NCBI RefSeq assembly: GCF_041053105.1
Contig: NZ_CP163444.1
Location: 6,166,001-6,230,000 of the forward strand
Origin: Streptomyces sp. R44
GTDB taxonomy: Bacteria > Actinomycetota > Actinomycetes > Streptomycetales > Streptomycetaceae
Reading direction: 5' to 3'
DNA length: 64,000 nucleotides
In this document: in pieces, positions 20,129-31,999 of the stretch
Layout: each line of letters starts with the position of its first letter
Position numbering within the stretch: the first letter of the stretch is position 1
Program-made: the position numbers and the translations under genes
The notes under the pieces: generated by a model
What the model saw: the letters and a program-made list of their open reading frames with translations, nothing else
What the model was told of the DNA's origin: nothing
Databases searched by the model: none

Positions 20129-20156
20129 CGGTCGGGGCGGGACTCGGTCGGGGCGG
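20129..20156. repeat. 12-bp direct repeat
   Basis: CGGTCGGGGCGG occurs at 20129-20140 and 20145-20156, just after the DUF4439 stop and upstream of the pseudokinase gene (minus strand). It is possibly a regulatory site for that gene. Chance is not excluded in such GC-rich DNA. Confidence 0.45.
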
Positions 20157-20573
20157 CTACACCCGCTCGGCGAGCCCAGGAAAGGTTACGTCGCTGCCGC
20201 GCCAGCGGACGGCCCGTACCGCCGCCTCCCGGAGCGCGGCGGCCGCCGCGCCCCGCGCGCGGCCCTCGGTGGCCCGGACGAGGTCGGAGTAGACCCCGGC
20301 CACCCGGTCCTCCAGGACCGCCGCGAGCCGCACCGCGCCGGCCGGGTCCGCGACCGGGAACGGCAGCTCGTACGCCGCCTCCGCCGCCACCGGCGTCCCG
20401 CCGAGGTCCCGCACGGTTCGGCGCAGGGCGTCCCGCCGGGCCCGGTGCGCCTCGTACGCGGCGGTCGCCTCGGCCCGCCGTTCGGTGCCGACGCGGGCGC
20501 CGACGACGCCGTACCCGTACACGGCGGCGTGCTCGGCGGCCAGCGCGGCCTGGGTCGCGACGAGGGCGCTCAT
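20157..20573 (-). CDS. Ferritin-like DUF4439 protein
   Basis: This is a 138-residue Ala-rich helical protein. The first helix carries AAEHAAVYGYGVVGARV, the pattern seen in DUF4439 ferritin-like proteins, and a later helix has the VLEDRVAGVYSDLVRAT segment with further acidic residues. No full set of metal ligands can be confirmed by eye. It overlaps the lipoprotein gene upstream by four bases (ATGA), so the two are co-translated and may work together at the membrane. Its function is unknown. Confidence 0.75.
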   Translation of the reverse strand: MSALVATQAALAAEHAAVYGYGVVGARVGTERRAEATAAYEAHRARRDALRRTVRDLGGTPVAAEAAYELPFPVADPAGAVRLAAVLEDRVAGVYSDLVRATEGRARGAAAAALREAAVRAVRWRGSDVTFPGLAERV

Positions 20574-21133
20574 GCCCGGGCTCCTTCGGTCAGCAGATAG
20601 GCGTGGGCGGCGCCGGAGGCGGCCACGGAGGCGAGCAGCCGGGCGTACTCGGGCGGGGCGGTGAGCAGTGCGGCGGTGTGCCCGTCGGAGGCCCTGCGCT
20701 CGGCCGCGGCGAGTTCCCTGAGGGCGGCCCGGGGGTCGGCCGCCACCCGTACGGGCGCGGGAGAGGCCGTGGGCTTCACGGAGGCGGAGGCGGAGGGGGA
20801 GGCCGAGGCCGCTGCCGTCGTCGGCTTCACCGTCGTGCCGCCCTCCCCGAGCGCCTTCGCGTGCGCCGCCACCGCGCCCCGCAGCGCGGTCAGCCGGGGT
20901 GCCAGGGCCGGGTGGGCGGCGAGCGTCGCGTCGTAACGTTCCAGCAGGCCGCGCGCGGCGGTCACCGACCGCAGCCGCAGGGCCGCCTCGGTGCGCGCCA
21001 CCCGTTCGGCCTCCAGCTCGGCGGCGCTCGGCCGCCGGGGCCCGCCGCCCGACGAGGAGGTGCAGGCCACGAGGGCCGCCGCTCCCGTCGCCGCGCCCGC
21101 CACGAGGAGTGCGCGCCTGCCCGTCGTCGTCAC
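20570..21133 (-). CDS. Putative lipoprotein
   Basis: This 187-residue protein begins with a twin-Arg-free signal sequence, [20 protein letters not shown], and a lipobox ending LVAC, so it should be lipidated at that cysteine and lie outside the membrane. The mature part is Ala-rich and helical, with a Ser/Thr/Pro/Lys linker (around residues 100-125), and its C-terminal half is related in composition to the DUF4439 partner. The GTG at 21133 is preferred: it begins the signal peptide directly and has GGGGAGAG upstream. The divergent neighbour is rimP, 179 bp away. Confidence 0.7.
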   Translation of the reverse strand: MTTTGRRALLVAGAATGAAALVACTSSSGGGPRRPSAAELEAERVARTEAALRLRSVTAARGLLERYDATLAAHPALAPRLTALRGAVAAHAKALGEGGTTVKPTTAAASASPSASASVKPTASPAPVRVAADPRAALRELAAAERRASDGHTAALLTAPPEYARLLASVAASGAAHAYLLTEGARA

Positions 21134-21254
21134 GCCTGCTCTCCCCGTCTGCCGTCCGTCGTCGAAGATCATCGAGATCACCGCAGGCGAGCGTACCCGC
21201 GGGCCCCGGGGCCATGGACGGCAACACCCTCCCGGACCGGATACCCTTTGTGCT

Positions 21255-21274
21255 GACACGCGACGACACGCGAC
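21255..21274. repeat. 10-bp tandem repeat upstream of rimP
   Basis: GACACGCGAC occurs twice head to tail at 21255-21264 and 21265-21274, 38 bp before the rimP start and just after a TACCCT hexamer (21242-21247) that could be a -10. It would lie at the beginning of the operon's leader. Confidence 0.5.
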
Positions 21275-21312
21275 GAACCCACAACAGCACACGCGGCCGA
21301 GGAGTCACCCGG

Positions 21313-21810
21313 ATGAGCACCACCCAGAGCGACAGGCTGCGCGGACTCGTGGAGCCGCTCGTCGCCGCGAAGGACCTGGATCTGGAAGAGATCGAGGTGT
21401 CCCGGGCCGGCCGCCGCGGACTGCTGCGGATCGTCGTCGACTCGGACGAGGGCGTGGAGCTGGACGCCTGCGCCGAGCTGAGCCGCGCGATCTCCGAGAA
21501 GCTCGACGAGACCGACGCGATGGGCGAGGGCGAGTACGTCCTCGAAGTCAGCTCCCCGGGCGCCGACCGCCCCCTCACCGAGCACCGCCACTACGTGCGC
21601 GCCACCGGCCGCCTGGCCAAGCTCCAGCTGGTCGAGGGCGGCGACCTGGTCGCGCGCATCCTGGCCGTGGACGAGGACGGCCTCGACATGGAGGTGCCGG
21701 GCGTGAAGGGGCGCAAGCCCACCGCCCGCCGGGTCGAGTTCGCCGAGATCGTCAAGGCGCGTGTCGAGATCGAGTTCAACCGCAAGGACAAGAAGGAAGA
21801 GGAGGCGTAG
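21313..21810 (+). CDS. rimP: Ribosome maturation factor RimP
   Basis: This 165-residue protein is needed for 30S subunit assembly. The N-terminal alpha-beta domain has the family segment [23 protein letters not shown] and the strongly conserved [14 protein letters not shown] motif (near residue 75); a small SH3-like C-terminal domain follows. The ATG at 21313 is preceded by GGAG. It is the first gene of a long operon with nusA directly after it (2-bp gap). Confidence 0.94.
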   Translation: MSTTQSDRLRGLVEPLVAAKDLDLEEIEVSRAGRRGLLRIVVDSDEGVELDACAELSRAISEKLDETDAMGEGEYVLEVSSPGADRPLTEHRHYVRATGRLAKLQLVEGGDLVARILAVDEDGLDMEVPGVKGRKPTARRVEFAEIVKARVEIEFNRKDKKEEEA

Positions 21811-21812
21811 CC

Positions 21813-22808
21813 GTGGACATCGACGTGAAGCTCCTGAAGGGCTTGGCACAGGAGAAGGAAATCTCCTTCGAGATGCTGGTCGAGGCGATCGAGTCGGCCC
21901 TCCTCATCGCGTACCACCGCACCCCCGACGCCCGTCGCCACGCGCGCGTGGAGCTGAACCGGGCCACCGGTCACGTGACGGTGTGGGCGAAGGAGGACCC
22001 CTCCGACCTGGAGGAGGGCCAGGAGCCCAAGGACTTCGACGACACCCCGTCGGACTTCGGCCGGATCGCGGCGAGCACCGCCCGCCAGGTCATCCAGCAG
22101 CGGCTGCGGGACGCCGAGAACGACGTGACCTTCGGCGAGTACGCGCGCCGTGAGGGCGATGTCGTCGCCGGTGTGGTGCAGCAGGGCAAGGACCCGAAGA
22201 ACGTCCTCGTCAAGCTGGACGACAAGCTGGAGGCCATCCTTCCGGTGCAGGAGCAGGTGCCGGGCGAGGAGTACACGCACGGTCTGCGGCTGCGCACGTA
22301 CGTCGTCCGGGTGGCGAAGGGTGTCCGCGGTCCGTCCGTCACCCTCTCGCGCACCCACCCGAACCTGGTGAAGAAGCTCTTCGCCCTGGAGGTGCCGGAG
22401 ATCGCCGACGGTTCCGTCGAGATCGCGGCGATCGCCCGTGAGGCCGGTCACCGCACCAAGATCGCCGTGCGTTCCACCCGTTCGGGCCTGAACCCCAAGG
22501 GCGCCTGCATCGGCCCGATGGGCAGCCGCGTCCGCAACGTGATGGCGGAGCTGCTCGGCGAGAAGATCGACATCGTCGACTGGTCGGACGACCCGGCCGA
22601 GATGGTGGCGAACGCCCTCTCGCCGGCGCGGGTCTCCAAGGTCGAGGTCGTGGACCTGGCCGCCCGCTCCGCGCGGGTGACGGTGCCGGACTACCAGCTG
22701 TCGCTGGCGATCGGCAAGGAGGGCCAGAACGCCCGCCTCGCCGCGCGGCTCACCGGCTGGCGGATCGACATCCGTCCGGACACGGAACCGGCCGGTCCGC
22801 AGGACTGA
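21813..22808 (+). CDS. nusA: Transcription termination/antitermination factor NusA
   Basis: This 331-residue protein binds RNA polymerase and nascent RNA and controls pausing, termination and rRNA antitermination. The N-terminal polymerase-binding domain starts [20 protein letters not shown]. An S1 domain follows (near residue 110), then two KH domains containing [19 protein letters not shown] and [19 protein letters not shown]. It lacks the C-terminal acidic repeats of the E. coli protein, as is normal in actinobacteria. The GTG start is set by the spacing to rimP and by homology. The rimP-nusA pairing is near universal. Confidence 0.96.
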   Translation: MDIDVKLLKGLAQEKEISFEMLVEAIESALLIAYHRTPDARRHARVELNRATGHVTVWAKEDPSDLEEGQEPKDFDDTPSDFGRIAASTARQVIQQRLRDAENDVTFGEYARREGDVVAGVVQQGKDPKNVLVKLDDKLEAILPVQEQVPGEEYTHGLRLRTYVVRVAKGVRGPSVTLSRTHPNLVKKLFALEVPEIADGSVEIAAIAREAGHRTKIAVRSTRSGLNPKGACIGPMGSRVRNVMAELLGEKIDIVDWSDDPAEMVANALSPARVSKVEVVDLAARSARVTVPDYQLSLAIGKEGQNARLAARLTGWRIDIRPDTEPAGPQD

Positions 22809-22882
22809 GACCGTTTTTGGCCAACAGCTGTTCGATTTTTGCCCCAAACGGGTGAGGTCGGTACGGGGAGGTAGACTTAATC

Positions 22883-23164
22883 GTGTCTGGCCGGACGCAT
22901 GCCTGCGCGTGCCCTGAGCGAACCTGTGTGGGATGCCGGGAGCGAGCGGCCAAGAGCGATCTGCTGCGGATCGTGGTGAATAAGGACGAGTGCGTCCCTG
23001 ATCATCGCGGTACGCTGCCCGGCCGGGGTGCGTACCTGCACCCCGCCGTGGTCTGTCTCGACCTGGCGGTCCGCCGCCGGGCCTTTCCGAGGGCCTTCAA
23101 GGTCCAGGGACCGCTCGACACGGAGGCACTCCGCCACCACGTCGAGCAGGCGGCACCGCAGTGA
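22883..23164 (+). CDS. ylxR: YlxR (RnpM) family RNA-binding protein
   Basis: This 93-residue protein has the DUF448 signature: [17 protein letters not shown] near residue 15 and [10 protein letters not shown] near residue 45. Members bind RNA, and the Firmicute protein has been linked to RNase P. It lies between nusA and infB as in most bacteria. The GTG at 22883 has GGGGAGG upstream. The 74-bp gap after nusA is AT-rich for this genome and could hold a promoter, but no convincing hexamer pair was found. Confidence 0.9.
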   Translation: MSGRTHACACPERTCVGCRERAAKSDLLRIVVNKDECVPDHRGTLPGRGAYLHPAVVCLDLAVRRRAFPRAFKVQGPLDTEALRHHVEQAAPQ

Positions 23165-23229
23165 ACAAGAAGTACGGCACGGAACACCGTGCGGTCAGGT
23201 ACCTCGCGAGTTGGAAGTAGGTCGAGATT

Positions 23230-23299
23230 GCGATGAGCACTCGATGAGTACGCGATGAGTACGCCCATGAAGTAGCGACGGTCCGGCGGTAACCGGACC
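23230..23299 (+). promoter_or_regulatory. infB leader: triple 11-bp repeat and hairpin
   Basis: Three 11-bp tandem units (GCGATGAGCAC, TCGATGAGTAC, GCGATGAGTAC) occupy 23230-23262. A 7-bp hairpin, GGTCCGG / CCGGACC with a 6-nt loop, follows at 23280-23299, and the AAAGGAG ribosome-binding site comes next. The 150-bp gap between ylxR and infB has no gene. A role in infB expression is an inference from position. Confidence 0.5.
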
Positions 23300-23314
23300 T
23301 CACAAAGGAGCGAA

Positions 23315-26404
<3,090 letters not shown>

Positions 26405-26546
26405 CGCGTAGGGCTGCGTCCGGGGCCGGTCGGCGGAAGTATTTCCGTCGATCGGCCCCGGCCGTTGCGTGTACGGTTCTGGTGTCCCTGCCAAGCGACG
26501 GCGTGGCAGGCCACCGAACCCGAACCGGCGGGACATCCGGCACTAC

Positions 26547-26840
26547 ATGTACGTGGGGACTCTGTCCTTCGACCTGCTCCTCGGCGACGTCCACTCGTTG
26601 AAGGAGAAACGCTCCGTCGTCCGGCCCATCGTCGCCGAGCTCCAGCGCAAGTTCTCCGTGAGCGCGGCCGAGGTGGGCGACCAGGACCTCCATCGCAGGG
26701 CCCGTCTCGGTGTCGCGCTGGTGTCCGGGGACCCGGGGTTCCTCTCGGACGTGCTCGACCGCTGTGAGCGGCTCGTCGCCGCACGTCCGGAGGTGGAGCT
26801 GCTTTCGGTGCGCCGCAGGCTCCACACTGATGAAGACTGA
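26547..26840 (+). CDS. ylxP: YlxP (DUF503) protein
   Basis: This 97-residue protein matches DUF503: it starts MYVGTLSFDLLLGDVHSLKEKRSVV and continues with a ferredoxin-like fold carrying AAEVGDQDLHRRARLGVALVS. The gene commonly sits between infB and rbfA and is thought to belong to ribosome assembly, but no activity is established. An upstream frame exists (from 26469), but homology begins at 26547. Confidence 0.88.
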   Translation: MYVGTLSFDLLLGDVHSLKEKRSVVRPIVAELQRKFSVSAAEVGDQDLHRRARLGVALVSGDPGFLSDVLDRCERLVAARPEVELLSVRRRLHTDED

Positions 26841-26870
26841 TTTGAGCAAGGCAAAGAAGGAGAAGGACCA

Positions 26871-27311
26871 GTGGCCGACAACGCGCGGGCGAAGAAGCTG
26901 GCAGACCTCATCCGGGAGGTGGTCGCCGAGAAGCTGCAGCGCGGCATCAAGGACCCCCGCCTGGGTACGCACGTGACCATCACGGACACCCGCGTCACCG
27001 GTGACCTGCGGGAGGCCACGGTCTTCTACACGGTCTACGGCGACGACGAGGACCGCGCGAGCGCGGCGGCCGGCCTGGAGAGCGCCAAGGGCATCCTCCG
27101 TTCGGCCGTGGGCCGGGCGGCGGGGACCAAGTTCACCCCGACCCTGACCTTCGTGGCCGACGCCCTCCCGGAGAACGCCCGCACCATCGAGGACCTCCTC
27201 GACAAGGCGCGCGCCTCCGACGCCCAGGTGCGTCAGGCCTCCTCGGGCGCCACCTTCGCGGGTGACGCCGACCCCTACAAGAAGCCGGGCGAGGACGAAG
27301 CCGCCGAATGA
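26871..27311 (+). CDS. rbfA: Ribosome-binding factor A
   Basis: This 146-residue 30S maturation factor has the KH-like RbfA fold, with the family segments IREVVAEKLQRGIKDPRLG and VTITDTRVTGDLREATVFYT near the N-terminus. An acidic C-terminal tail of about 25 residues follows. The GTG start lies after AAGGAGAAGG. The last four bases overlap the truB start (ATGA), so the two are translationally coupled. Confidence 0.95.
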   Translation: MADNARAKKLADLIREVVAEKLQRGIKDPRLGTHVTITDTRVTGDLREATVFYTVYGDDEDRASAAAGLESAKGILRSAVGRAAGTKFTPTLTFVADALPENARTIEDLLDKARASDAQVRQASSGATFAGDADPYKKPGEDEAAE

Positions 27312-28207
27312 GCAACACGACCAAGACGCCCGACGGCCTTGTCATCGTCGACAAGCCGTCGGGCTTCACTTCGCACGACGTCGTGGCCAAGATGCGCGGG
27401 ATCGCCAGGACCCGCCGCGTCGGCCACGCCGGCACGCTCGACCCCATGGCCACGGGCGTCCTCGTCCTCGGCGTGGAGCGGGCCACCAAGCTCCTCGGTC
27501 ACCTCGCGCTGACCGAGAAGGAGTACCTGGGCACCATCCGCCTGGGCCAGACGACGATCACCGACGACGCCGAGGGCGAGATCACGGCGTCGGTCGACGC
27601 TTCGAAGGTCACCCGCGAGCAGATCGACGCCGGCGTCGCCGAGCTGACCGGCGCCATCATGCAGGTGCCGTCGAAGGTCTCCGCGATCAAGATCGACGGC
27701 AAGCGGTCGTACGCGCGCGTGCGCGGCGGCGAGGAGTTCGAGATCCCGGCCCGCCCGGTCACCGTCTCCTCCTTCCGGGTGTACGACGTCCGCGAGGCGA
27801 CCGCCGAGGACGGCACCCCCGTCGTCGACCTGGTCGTCTCGGTGGTCTGCTCCTCCGGCACGTACATCCGGGCGCTCGCCCGGGACCTCGGCGCCGGACT
27901 CGGCGTGGGCGGCCACCTGACCGCGCTGCGCCGCACCCGGGTCGGCCCGTACAAGCTGGACTCCGCCAGGACCCTGGACCAGCTCCAGGAGGACCTCACG
28001 GTCATGCCGGTCGCCGAGGCGGCTGCGGCGGCGTTCCCGCGCTGGGACGTCGACGAGAAGCGGGCCAGACTGCTGCTCAACGGCGTCCGCCTGGAGATGC
28101 CGGAGTACCCGAAGGGTCCCGTCGCGGTCTTCGGACCGGAGGGGAAGCTGCTCGCGCTGGTCGAGGACCAGCGGGGCAAGGCGAAGAGCCTGGCCGTCTT
28201 CGGCTGA
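27308..28207 (+). CDS. truB: tRNA pseudouridine-55 synthase TruB
   Basis: This 299-residue enzyme converts U55 of tRNA to pseudouridine. The catalytic aspartate is in GHAGTLDPMATGVLVLG (near residue 45), preceded by VDKPSGFTSHDVV. The KVSAIKIDGKRSYARVRGGE segment and the GTYIRALARDLG motif follow, and a short C-terminal PUA-like domain ends the protein. It is the last gene of the rimP operon and is closed by the hairpin at 28223-28256. Confidence 0.95.
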   Translation: MSNTTKTPDGLVIVDKPSGFTSHDVVAKMRGIARTRRVGHAGTLDPMATGVLVLGVERATKLLGHLALTEKEYLGTIRLGQTTITDDAEGEITASVDASKVTREQIDAGVAELTGAIMQVPSKVSAIKIDGKRSYARVRGGEEFEIPARPVTVSSFRVYDVREATAEDGTPVVDLVVSVVCSSGTYIRALARDLGAGLGVGGHLTALRRTRVGPYKLDSARTLDQLQEDLTVMPVAEAAAAAFPRWDVDEKRARLLLNGVRLEMPEYPKGPVAVFGPEGKLLALVEDQRGKAKSLAVFG

Positions 28208-28222
28208 GCGAAGGTCTCCGTC

Positions 28223-28256
28223 GTGGGGCGGGCACGCATGCGCGTGCCCGCCCCAC
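28223..28256 (+). terminator. Terminator of the rimP-truB operon
   Basis: A perfect 15-bp stem (GTGGGGCGGGCACGC and its complement) with a 4-nt loop starts 15 nt after the truB stop. Confidence 0.85.
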
Positions 28257-28414
28257 GCTTTCCCCCCCTCGGTTTCCCCCGCACCAACTCTGTCCCGCAG
28301 AGCCGCTGAAATTCACCCCATCGGGGAGGCGCTCGGAGTGAACGGGGGAGTGTCGGGGGGCGCGTTTTCCCGCGAACGCCTCCGCGTGATCACCGGCCGC
28401 CTACCGTCGACACC

Positions 28415-31400
28415 ATGGGAAGCGGGGACCTGGCGACGCTGGTGCGCATCTGCGATCCGGCGGGCCGGCCACGCGGCACCGGTTTCCTCGCCGACCATCA
28501 CGGCACGGTCGTCACCAGCCACGAAGCCGTCGACGGGCTCAGCCGCGTCGTCCTGCACGCCCCCGGCGACCGGATCTGGCTCGCCGAGGCCGAGGCCGTC
28601 ACCCCGCTGCCCGAGAGCGGCCTCGCGCTCGTACGGACCGAAGGACTCGGCGGCCGCCCGCTGCCGCTCGCGACCCGGCCCGAGATCGAACCCGGCACCT
28701 ACGTGCGGATCGCCGCCCAGGGCTGGCGCGAGGCCCGTGTCCTCGGCCCCGCCGCCGTCACGTACACCGCCGCCGACCGCTTCCACGCCCTCGCCGACGC
28801 CCTCGAACTCGCCATCGGCACCGAAGGCGCCGACGCGCTGCGCCGCGGCGGACCGGCCGCCGGAGGACCCGTCCTCGACACCGTCACCGGCACCGTCCTC
28901 GCCGTCCTCGGCACCGCCCTGCACGGCGACCGCCAGGCCGCCGGATACGCCGTCCCGCTCCGGCCCGCCGGCCCGCTCACCGCCCTCCTGCGGCGCAACG
29001 CGGCCACCGTCCCCGCGTACGGACCCGACCTCAACCTCGCCGCGATCCTGGAGCTCACCGCCACCTCCACCGGTCCCGTACGCGACCCGGACCCCTGGCC
29101 CGAACCCGTCGAACGGCCCGACTGCGTCCGCGAGTTCGCCCGCTTCACAGCCGGCGACACCCCCGTCCTCGCCCTCGTCGGCGCCCCCGGCACCGGCCGC
29201 ACCACCGCCCTCGCCGCGCTCTGCGCCCGCCGTGCCCGGGGCGTCGCACCCGCGCCGACCGTCCGGCTGCGCGGCGCCGACCTGCGCGCCGAGGACCGGT
29301 CGCTCGCCGACGCCGTCGGCCGCGCCCTGCACCAGGCCGGCCGGATCGTCGCCGCCTCCGGCGCGCTCGGCGACACCACCACCGCGACCCCGGAGCGGGC
29401 CGCCGCACTCGCCCGGGACGCGGGCCGCCCGCTGCTCGTCGTCCTCGACGGCCCCGAGGAGATGCCGCCGCTCCTCGCCCACCGGCTCGCCGACTGGACG
29501 ACGGCCACCGAGGAATGGCTCCGCACCCACCAGGCCCACCTCGTCACCGCCTGCCGCCCCGAGCACTGGGAACAGGCCGGCACGCTCTACACCCCGGGAG
29601 CCCTGCACCGCACGGCGACGGGCACCGACGACGGCCTGCCCGCCGCGCTCGCCCTCGGGCCGTACTCCGAGGCGGAGGCCCGAGCCGTACGCGAGGGGTA
29701 CGGGATCGGGGAGACGGACCTCGCCCCGGCGGACGCCCGGCACCCGCTCGCCCTGCGGCTGCTCGCCGAGGTCCGGGCGGCGCTGCCCGGGGAGGTGCCC
29801 GGGCGGCCCGGCCGCGAGGAGATCTTCACCGCCCACCTGGACCTGATGTGCCTGCGGGCCGCCGTCCGGATCGCCGCCGGCTCCCGGCCGCTCCTGAGGG
29901 GGACGGCCGTCCGCCGGCTCGCCGCCCGCGTCACCGGCCGGCTGCACGAGGCGGCCCGCCGGTGCCTCGGCCCCGGGCACGGCGTCCTCGACCGGGCCTC
30001 CTTCGAGGAACTCTTCCCCTGGCGCGAGGGCTGGGCCTCGGCGGTCCTCACCGAGGGCCTCCTCGTCCCGGCGGGCTCCGGCTACCGCTTCGCCCACGAG
30101 GAGCTCGCCGACTGGGTCCAGGCCGCCCACCTGGACCTGGACACGGCGCTGGACGCCCTGGTGCACGGGCGCGACGGGGACCCGGCGGCGGGTGCGGCCG
30201 ACACCCCCGCCGGGCTGCCGCCCGTTCCCCGGCATCGGATCGGGCCCGTGCTGCAGGCCTTGCTGCTGCTGCACCGGGAGCGGGGACCCGCCGGGCTCGC
30301 GCCGCGACTCGCCGGGCTCGCCGAGGCACTCGGGCGGTTCGCCGGCGACGGGCAGGACGGCGAAGGGCAGGCAGCGGACGGGCGGGCCGGGGACGGGCCG
30401 GCCAGGGACGGGTGGGCCGGGGACGGGCCCGGCGACCGGCACGTCGGGGACGGGCTCGGCGGCGACCGGCACGCCGGGGACGGGGCCTGGTGGGCCGCGC
30501 GCCTGTTCCGGGAGAGCGTGCGACGCCTGCCGGACCCGCGCCCGTACCTGCCCGTCCTGCGCCTGCTCGCCGACCTGATCGGGTCCCGCCCCGACCCGCA
30601 CCGGGTGTTCGCCCCCTTCGGCCCCCCGTTCTGGCTGGCCCTGCCCCTCGCCAAGGACGAACGCATCGACCTCCTGCGCCGCCTGGTCCCGGCCGACCCG
30701 CCACCGGCCGGTCGGGCGCACGAAAGCGGCCGGAGCCTGGACGCCGTCGCCGGCATGCTCGTCGCCGACCCCCGGGGCGTCCAGCCGCTCCTCTGCCGCT
30801 GGTTCGGCGACCCCCGGCCCGCCGTCGCCACCGCCGCCCAGGCCCTCCTGCACGGCCACCGGGCGCTCGCCGTCGACGACCTGTGCGAGGCGCTCGTCGC
30901 CACCGCCCACCCGCTCGCCGACGGCCTCCTCGCCGCCCTCGCCCGGGACGAGCCCTCCGCGCTCTGCCGTGCCGTCGACCGCTGGGCCCACGACGACGGG
31001 CGCCCGGAGCGGCGGGTCGCGGCCGCCGCGTACGGACAGCTCCTCGCCGGACACGTCACCACCTCCGCCGACCGCGAGCTCCTCCGCTACGCCGCCCTCG
31101 CCCTGCTCGCCCGCCCCGGCGACCAGACCCTCCACGGCGCCGCCCTCGGCCTCCTCGTCCGCGACCCGCACAGCCGCGCCCGGCACCTCCCGCGCGCCCT
31201 CGCCGAGCCCCGGGTGCCCGCGCCGGCGCTCGCCGAGGCCCTCGCGACCCACCCCGAGGAGGCCCTCATCGGCTTCCGGGCCCGGCTGATCGGCACCGGG
31301 GAGGTGCCGGCCGCCGCCCTGCGGGCCCTCGCCGAGGTCGACACGCCCGCCCTCGCCCGCCGGATCGCCGCCCTCGTCCGCGACTACGCCGCCCGTCACC

Positions 31401-31960
31401 CCGAGGGCGCGCCCCTCGTCGCCGCCTTCGTCGACCGCCGCCTCGAAGACGGCCCGGCCGCACGAGCGGTCCTCTTCCCGCTGGTCACCGGCCTGATCCG
31501 GGGCCGCCCCGCCCCACTGCGGCGCGCCCTCGCCCCCGTCCTCGCCGCCCCCGGCACCGGGGCCTCCCGGCATCTGCGGGCCGAGCTGCTCGACGTACTC
31601 CTGGAGCACGAGCGGTACGAGGCCGAGACCGGGGAGCTGACCGTCCTGGAGGCCCTGCTGCGGGCCGCCGCGGAGGGCGCGGAGCGGCGCAGCGCCCCGC
31701 GCACCCGGGAGCTCGTCCTCCGGGCCGGCGCCCTGTGCGCCCGTACCCCCGAAGGCGCGTGGCGGCTCGACCGGGCCCTCGCCGGGGCCGTCCGTGAGCT
31801 GCCCGCCTTCGCCGCGCTCCTGGCCGCCTGGACGGTCGCCGACCCCGGTGACTGGGCCCCGCTGTTCGGATCGGAGACCCTCCAGGCGCTGCGGAGTCCC
31901 GGCACTGCCATGCCGATGCGTACCGACGGCCGTGGACATGGCAGTCTTAGACCTGCGTAA
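28415..31960 (+). CDS. Trypsin-like pseudoprotease fused to a STAND-type NTPase and helical repeats
   Basis: This is a 1181-residue protein. Residues 1-200 have a trypsin-fold pattern (GTGFLADHHGTVVTSHEAV), but the residue before the GGP motif, where the catalytic Ser should be, is Ala149 (PAAGGPVL), and no Asp precedes LALVRTEG. Residues 250-400 form a P-loop ATPase with GAPGTGRTT (Arg262 instead of the usual Lys) and the Walker B-like LLVVLDGPEEM (Asp345), like STAND signalling ATPases. Helical HEAT-like repeats follow to the C-terminus, interrupted by a Gly/Asp-rich low-complexity stretch near residues 640-695. It lies between truB and ribF on the same strand. The architecture is that of a sensor or defence-type switch; the actual role is unknown. 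Confidence 0.75.
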   Translation: MGSGDLATLVRICDPAGRPRGTGFLADHHGTVVTSHEAVDGLSRVVLHAPGDRIWLAEAEAVTPLPESGLALVRTEGLGGRPLPLATRPEIEPGTYVRIAAQGWREARVLGPAAVTYTAADRFHALADALELAIGTEGADALRRGGPAAGGPVLDTVTGTVLAVLGTALHGDRQAAGYAVPLRPAGPLTALLRRNAATVPAYGPDLNLAAILELTATSTGPVRDPDPWPEPVERPDCVREFARFTAGDTPVLALVGAPGTGRTTALAALCARRARGVAPAPTVRLRGADLRAEDRSLADAVGRALHQAGRIVAASGALGDTTTATPERAAALARDAGRPLLVVLDGPEEMPPLLAHRLADWTTATEEWLRTHQAHLVTACRPEHWEQAGTLYTPGALHRTATGTDDGLPAALALGPYSEAEARAVREGYGIGETDLAPADARHPLALRLLAEVRAALPGEVPGRPGREEIFTAHLDLMCLRAAVRIAAGSRPLLRGTAVRRLAARVTGRLHEAARRCLGPGHGVLDRASFEELFPWREGWASAVLTEGLLVPAGSGYRFAHEELADWVQAAHLDLDTALDALVHGRDGDPAAGAADTPAGLPPVPRHRIGPVLQALLLLHRERGPAGLAPRLAGLAEALGRFAGDGQDGEGQAADGRAGDGPARDGWAGDGPGDRHVGDGLGGDRHAGDGAWWAARLFRESVRRLPDPRPYLPVLRLLADLIGSRPDPHRVFAPFGPPFWLALPLAKDERIDLLRRLVPADPPPAGRAHESGRSLDAVAGMLVADPRGVQPLLCRWFGDPRPAVATAAQALLHGHRALAVDDLCEALVATAHPLADGLLAALARDEPSALCRAVDRWAHDDGRPERRVAAAAYGQLLAGHVTTSADRELLRYAALALLARPGDQTLHGAALGLLVRDPHSRARHLPRALAEPRVPAPALAEALATHPEEALIGFRARLIGTGEVPAAALRALAEVDTPALARRIAALVRDYAARHPEGAPLVAAFVDRRLEDGPAARAVLFPLVTGLIRGRPAPLRRALAPVLAAPGTGASRHLRAELLDVLLEHERYEAETGELTVLEALLRAAAEGAERRSAPRTRELVLRAGALCARTPEGAWRLDRALAGAVRELPAFAALLAAWTVADPGDWAPLFGSETLQALRSPGTAMPMRTDGRGHGSLRPA

Positions 31961-31999
31961 AGGCGAACAGGGCGAACAGGCGGACGAGGAGCGGTCACA

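Noticed and set aside
22823..22838. Terminator at the AACAGCTGTT palindrome after nusA
   Set aside because: The palindrome has only 5 bp per arm with no loop, so it cannot form a stable terminator despite the T-run after it.
28415..28900. Calling the N-terminal domain an active serine protease
   Set aside because: The Ser position is Ala149 and the expected Asp is not found.
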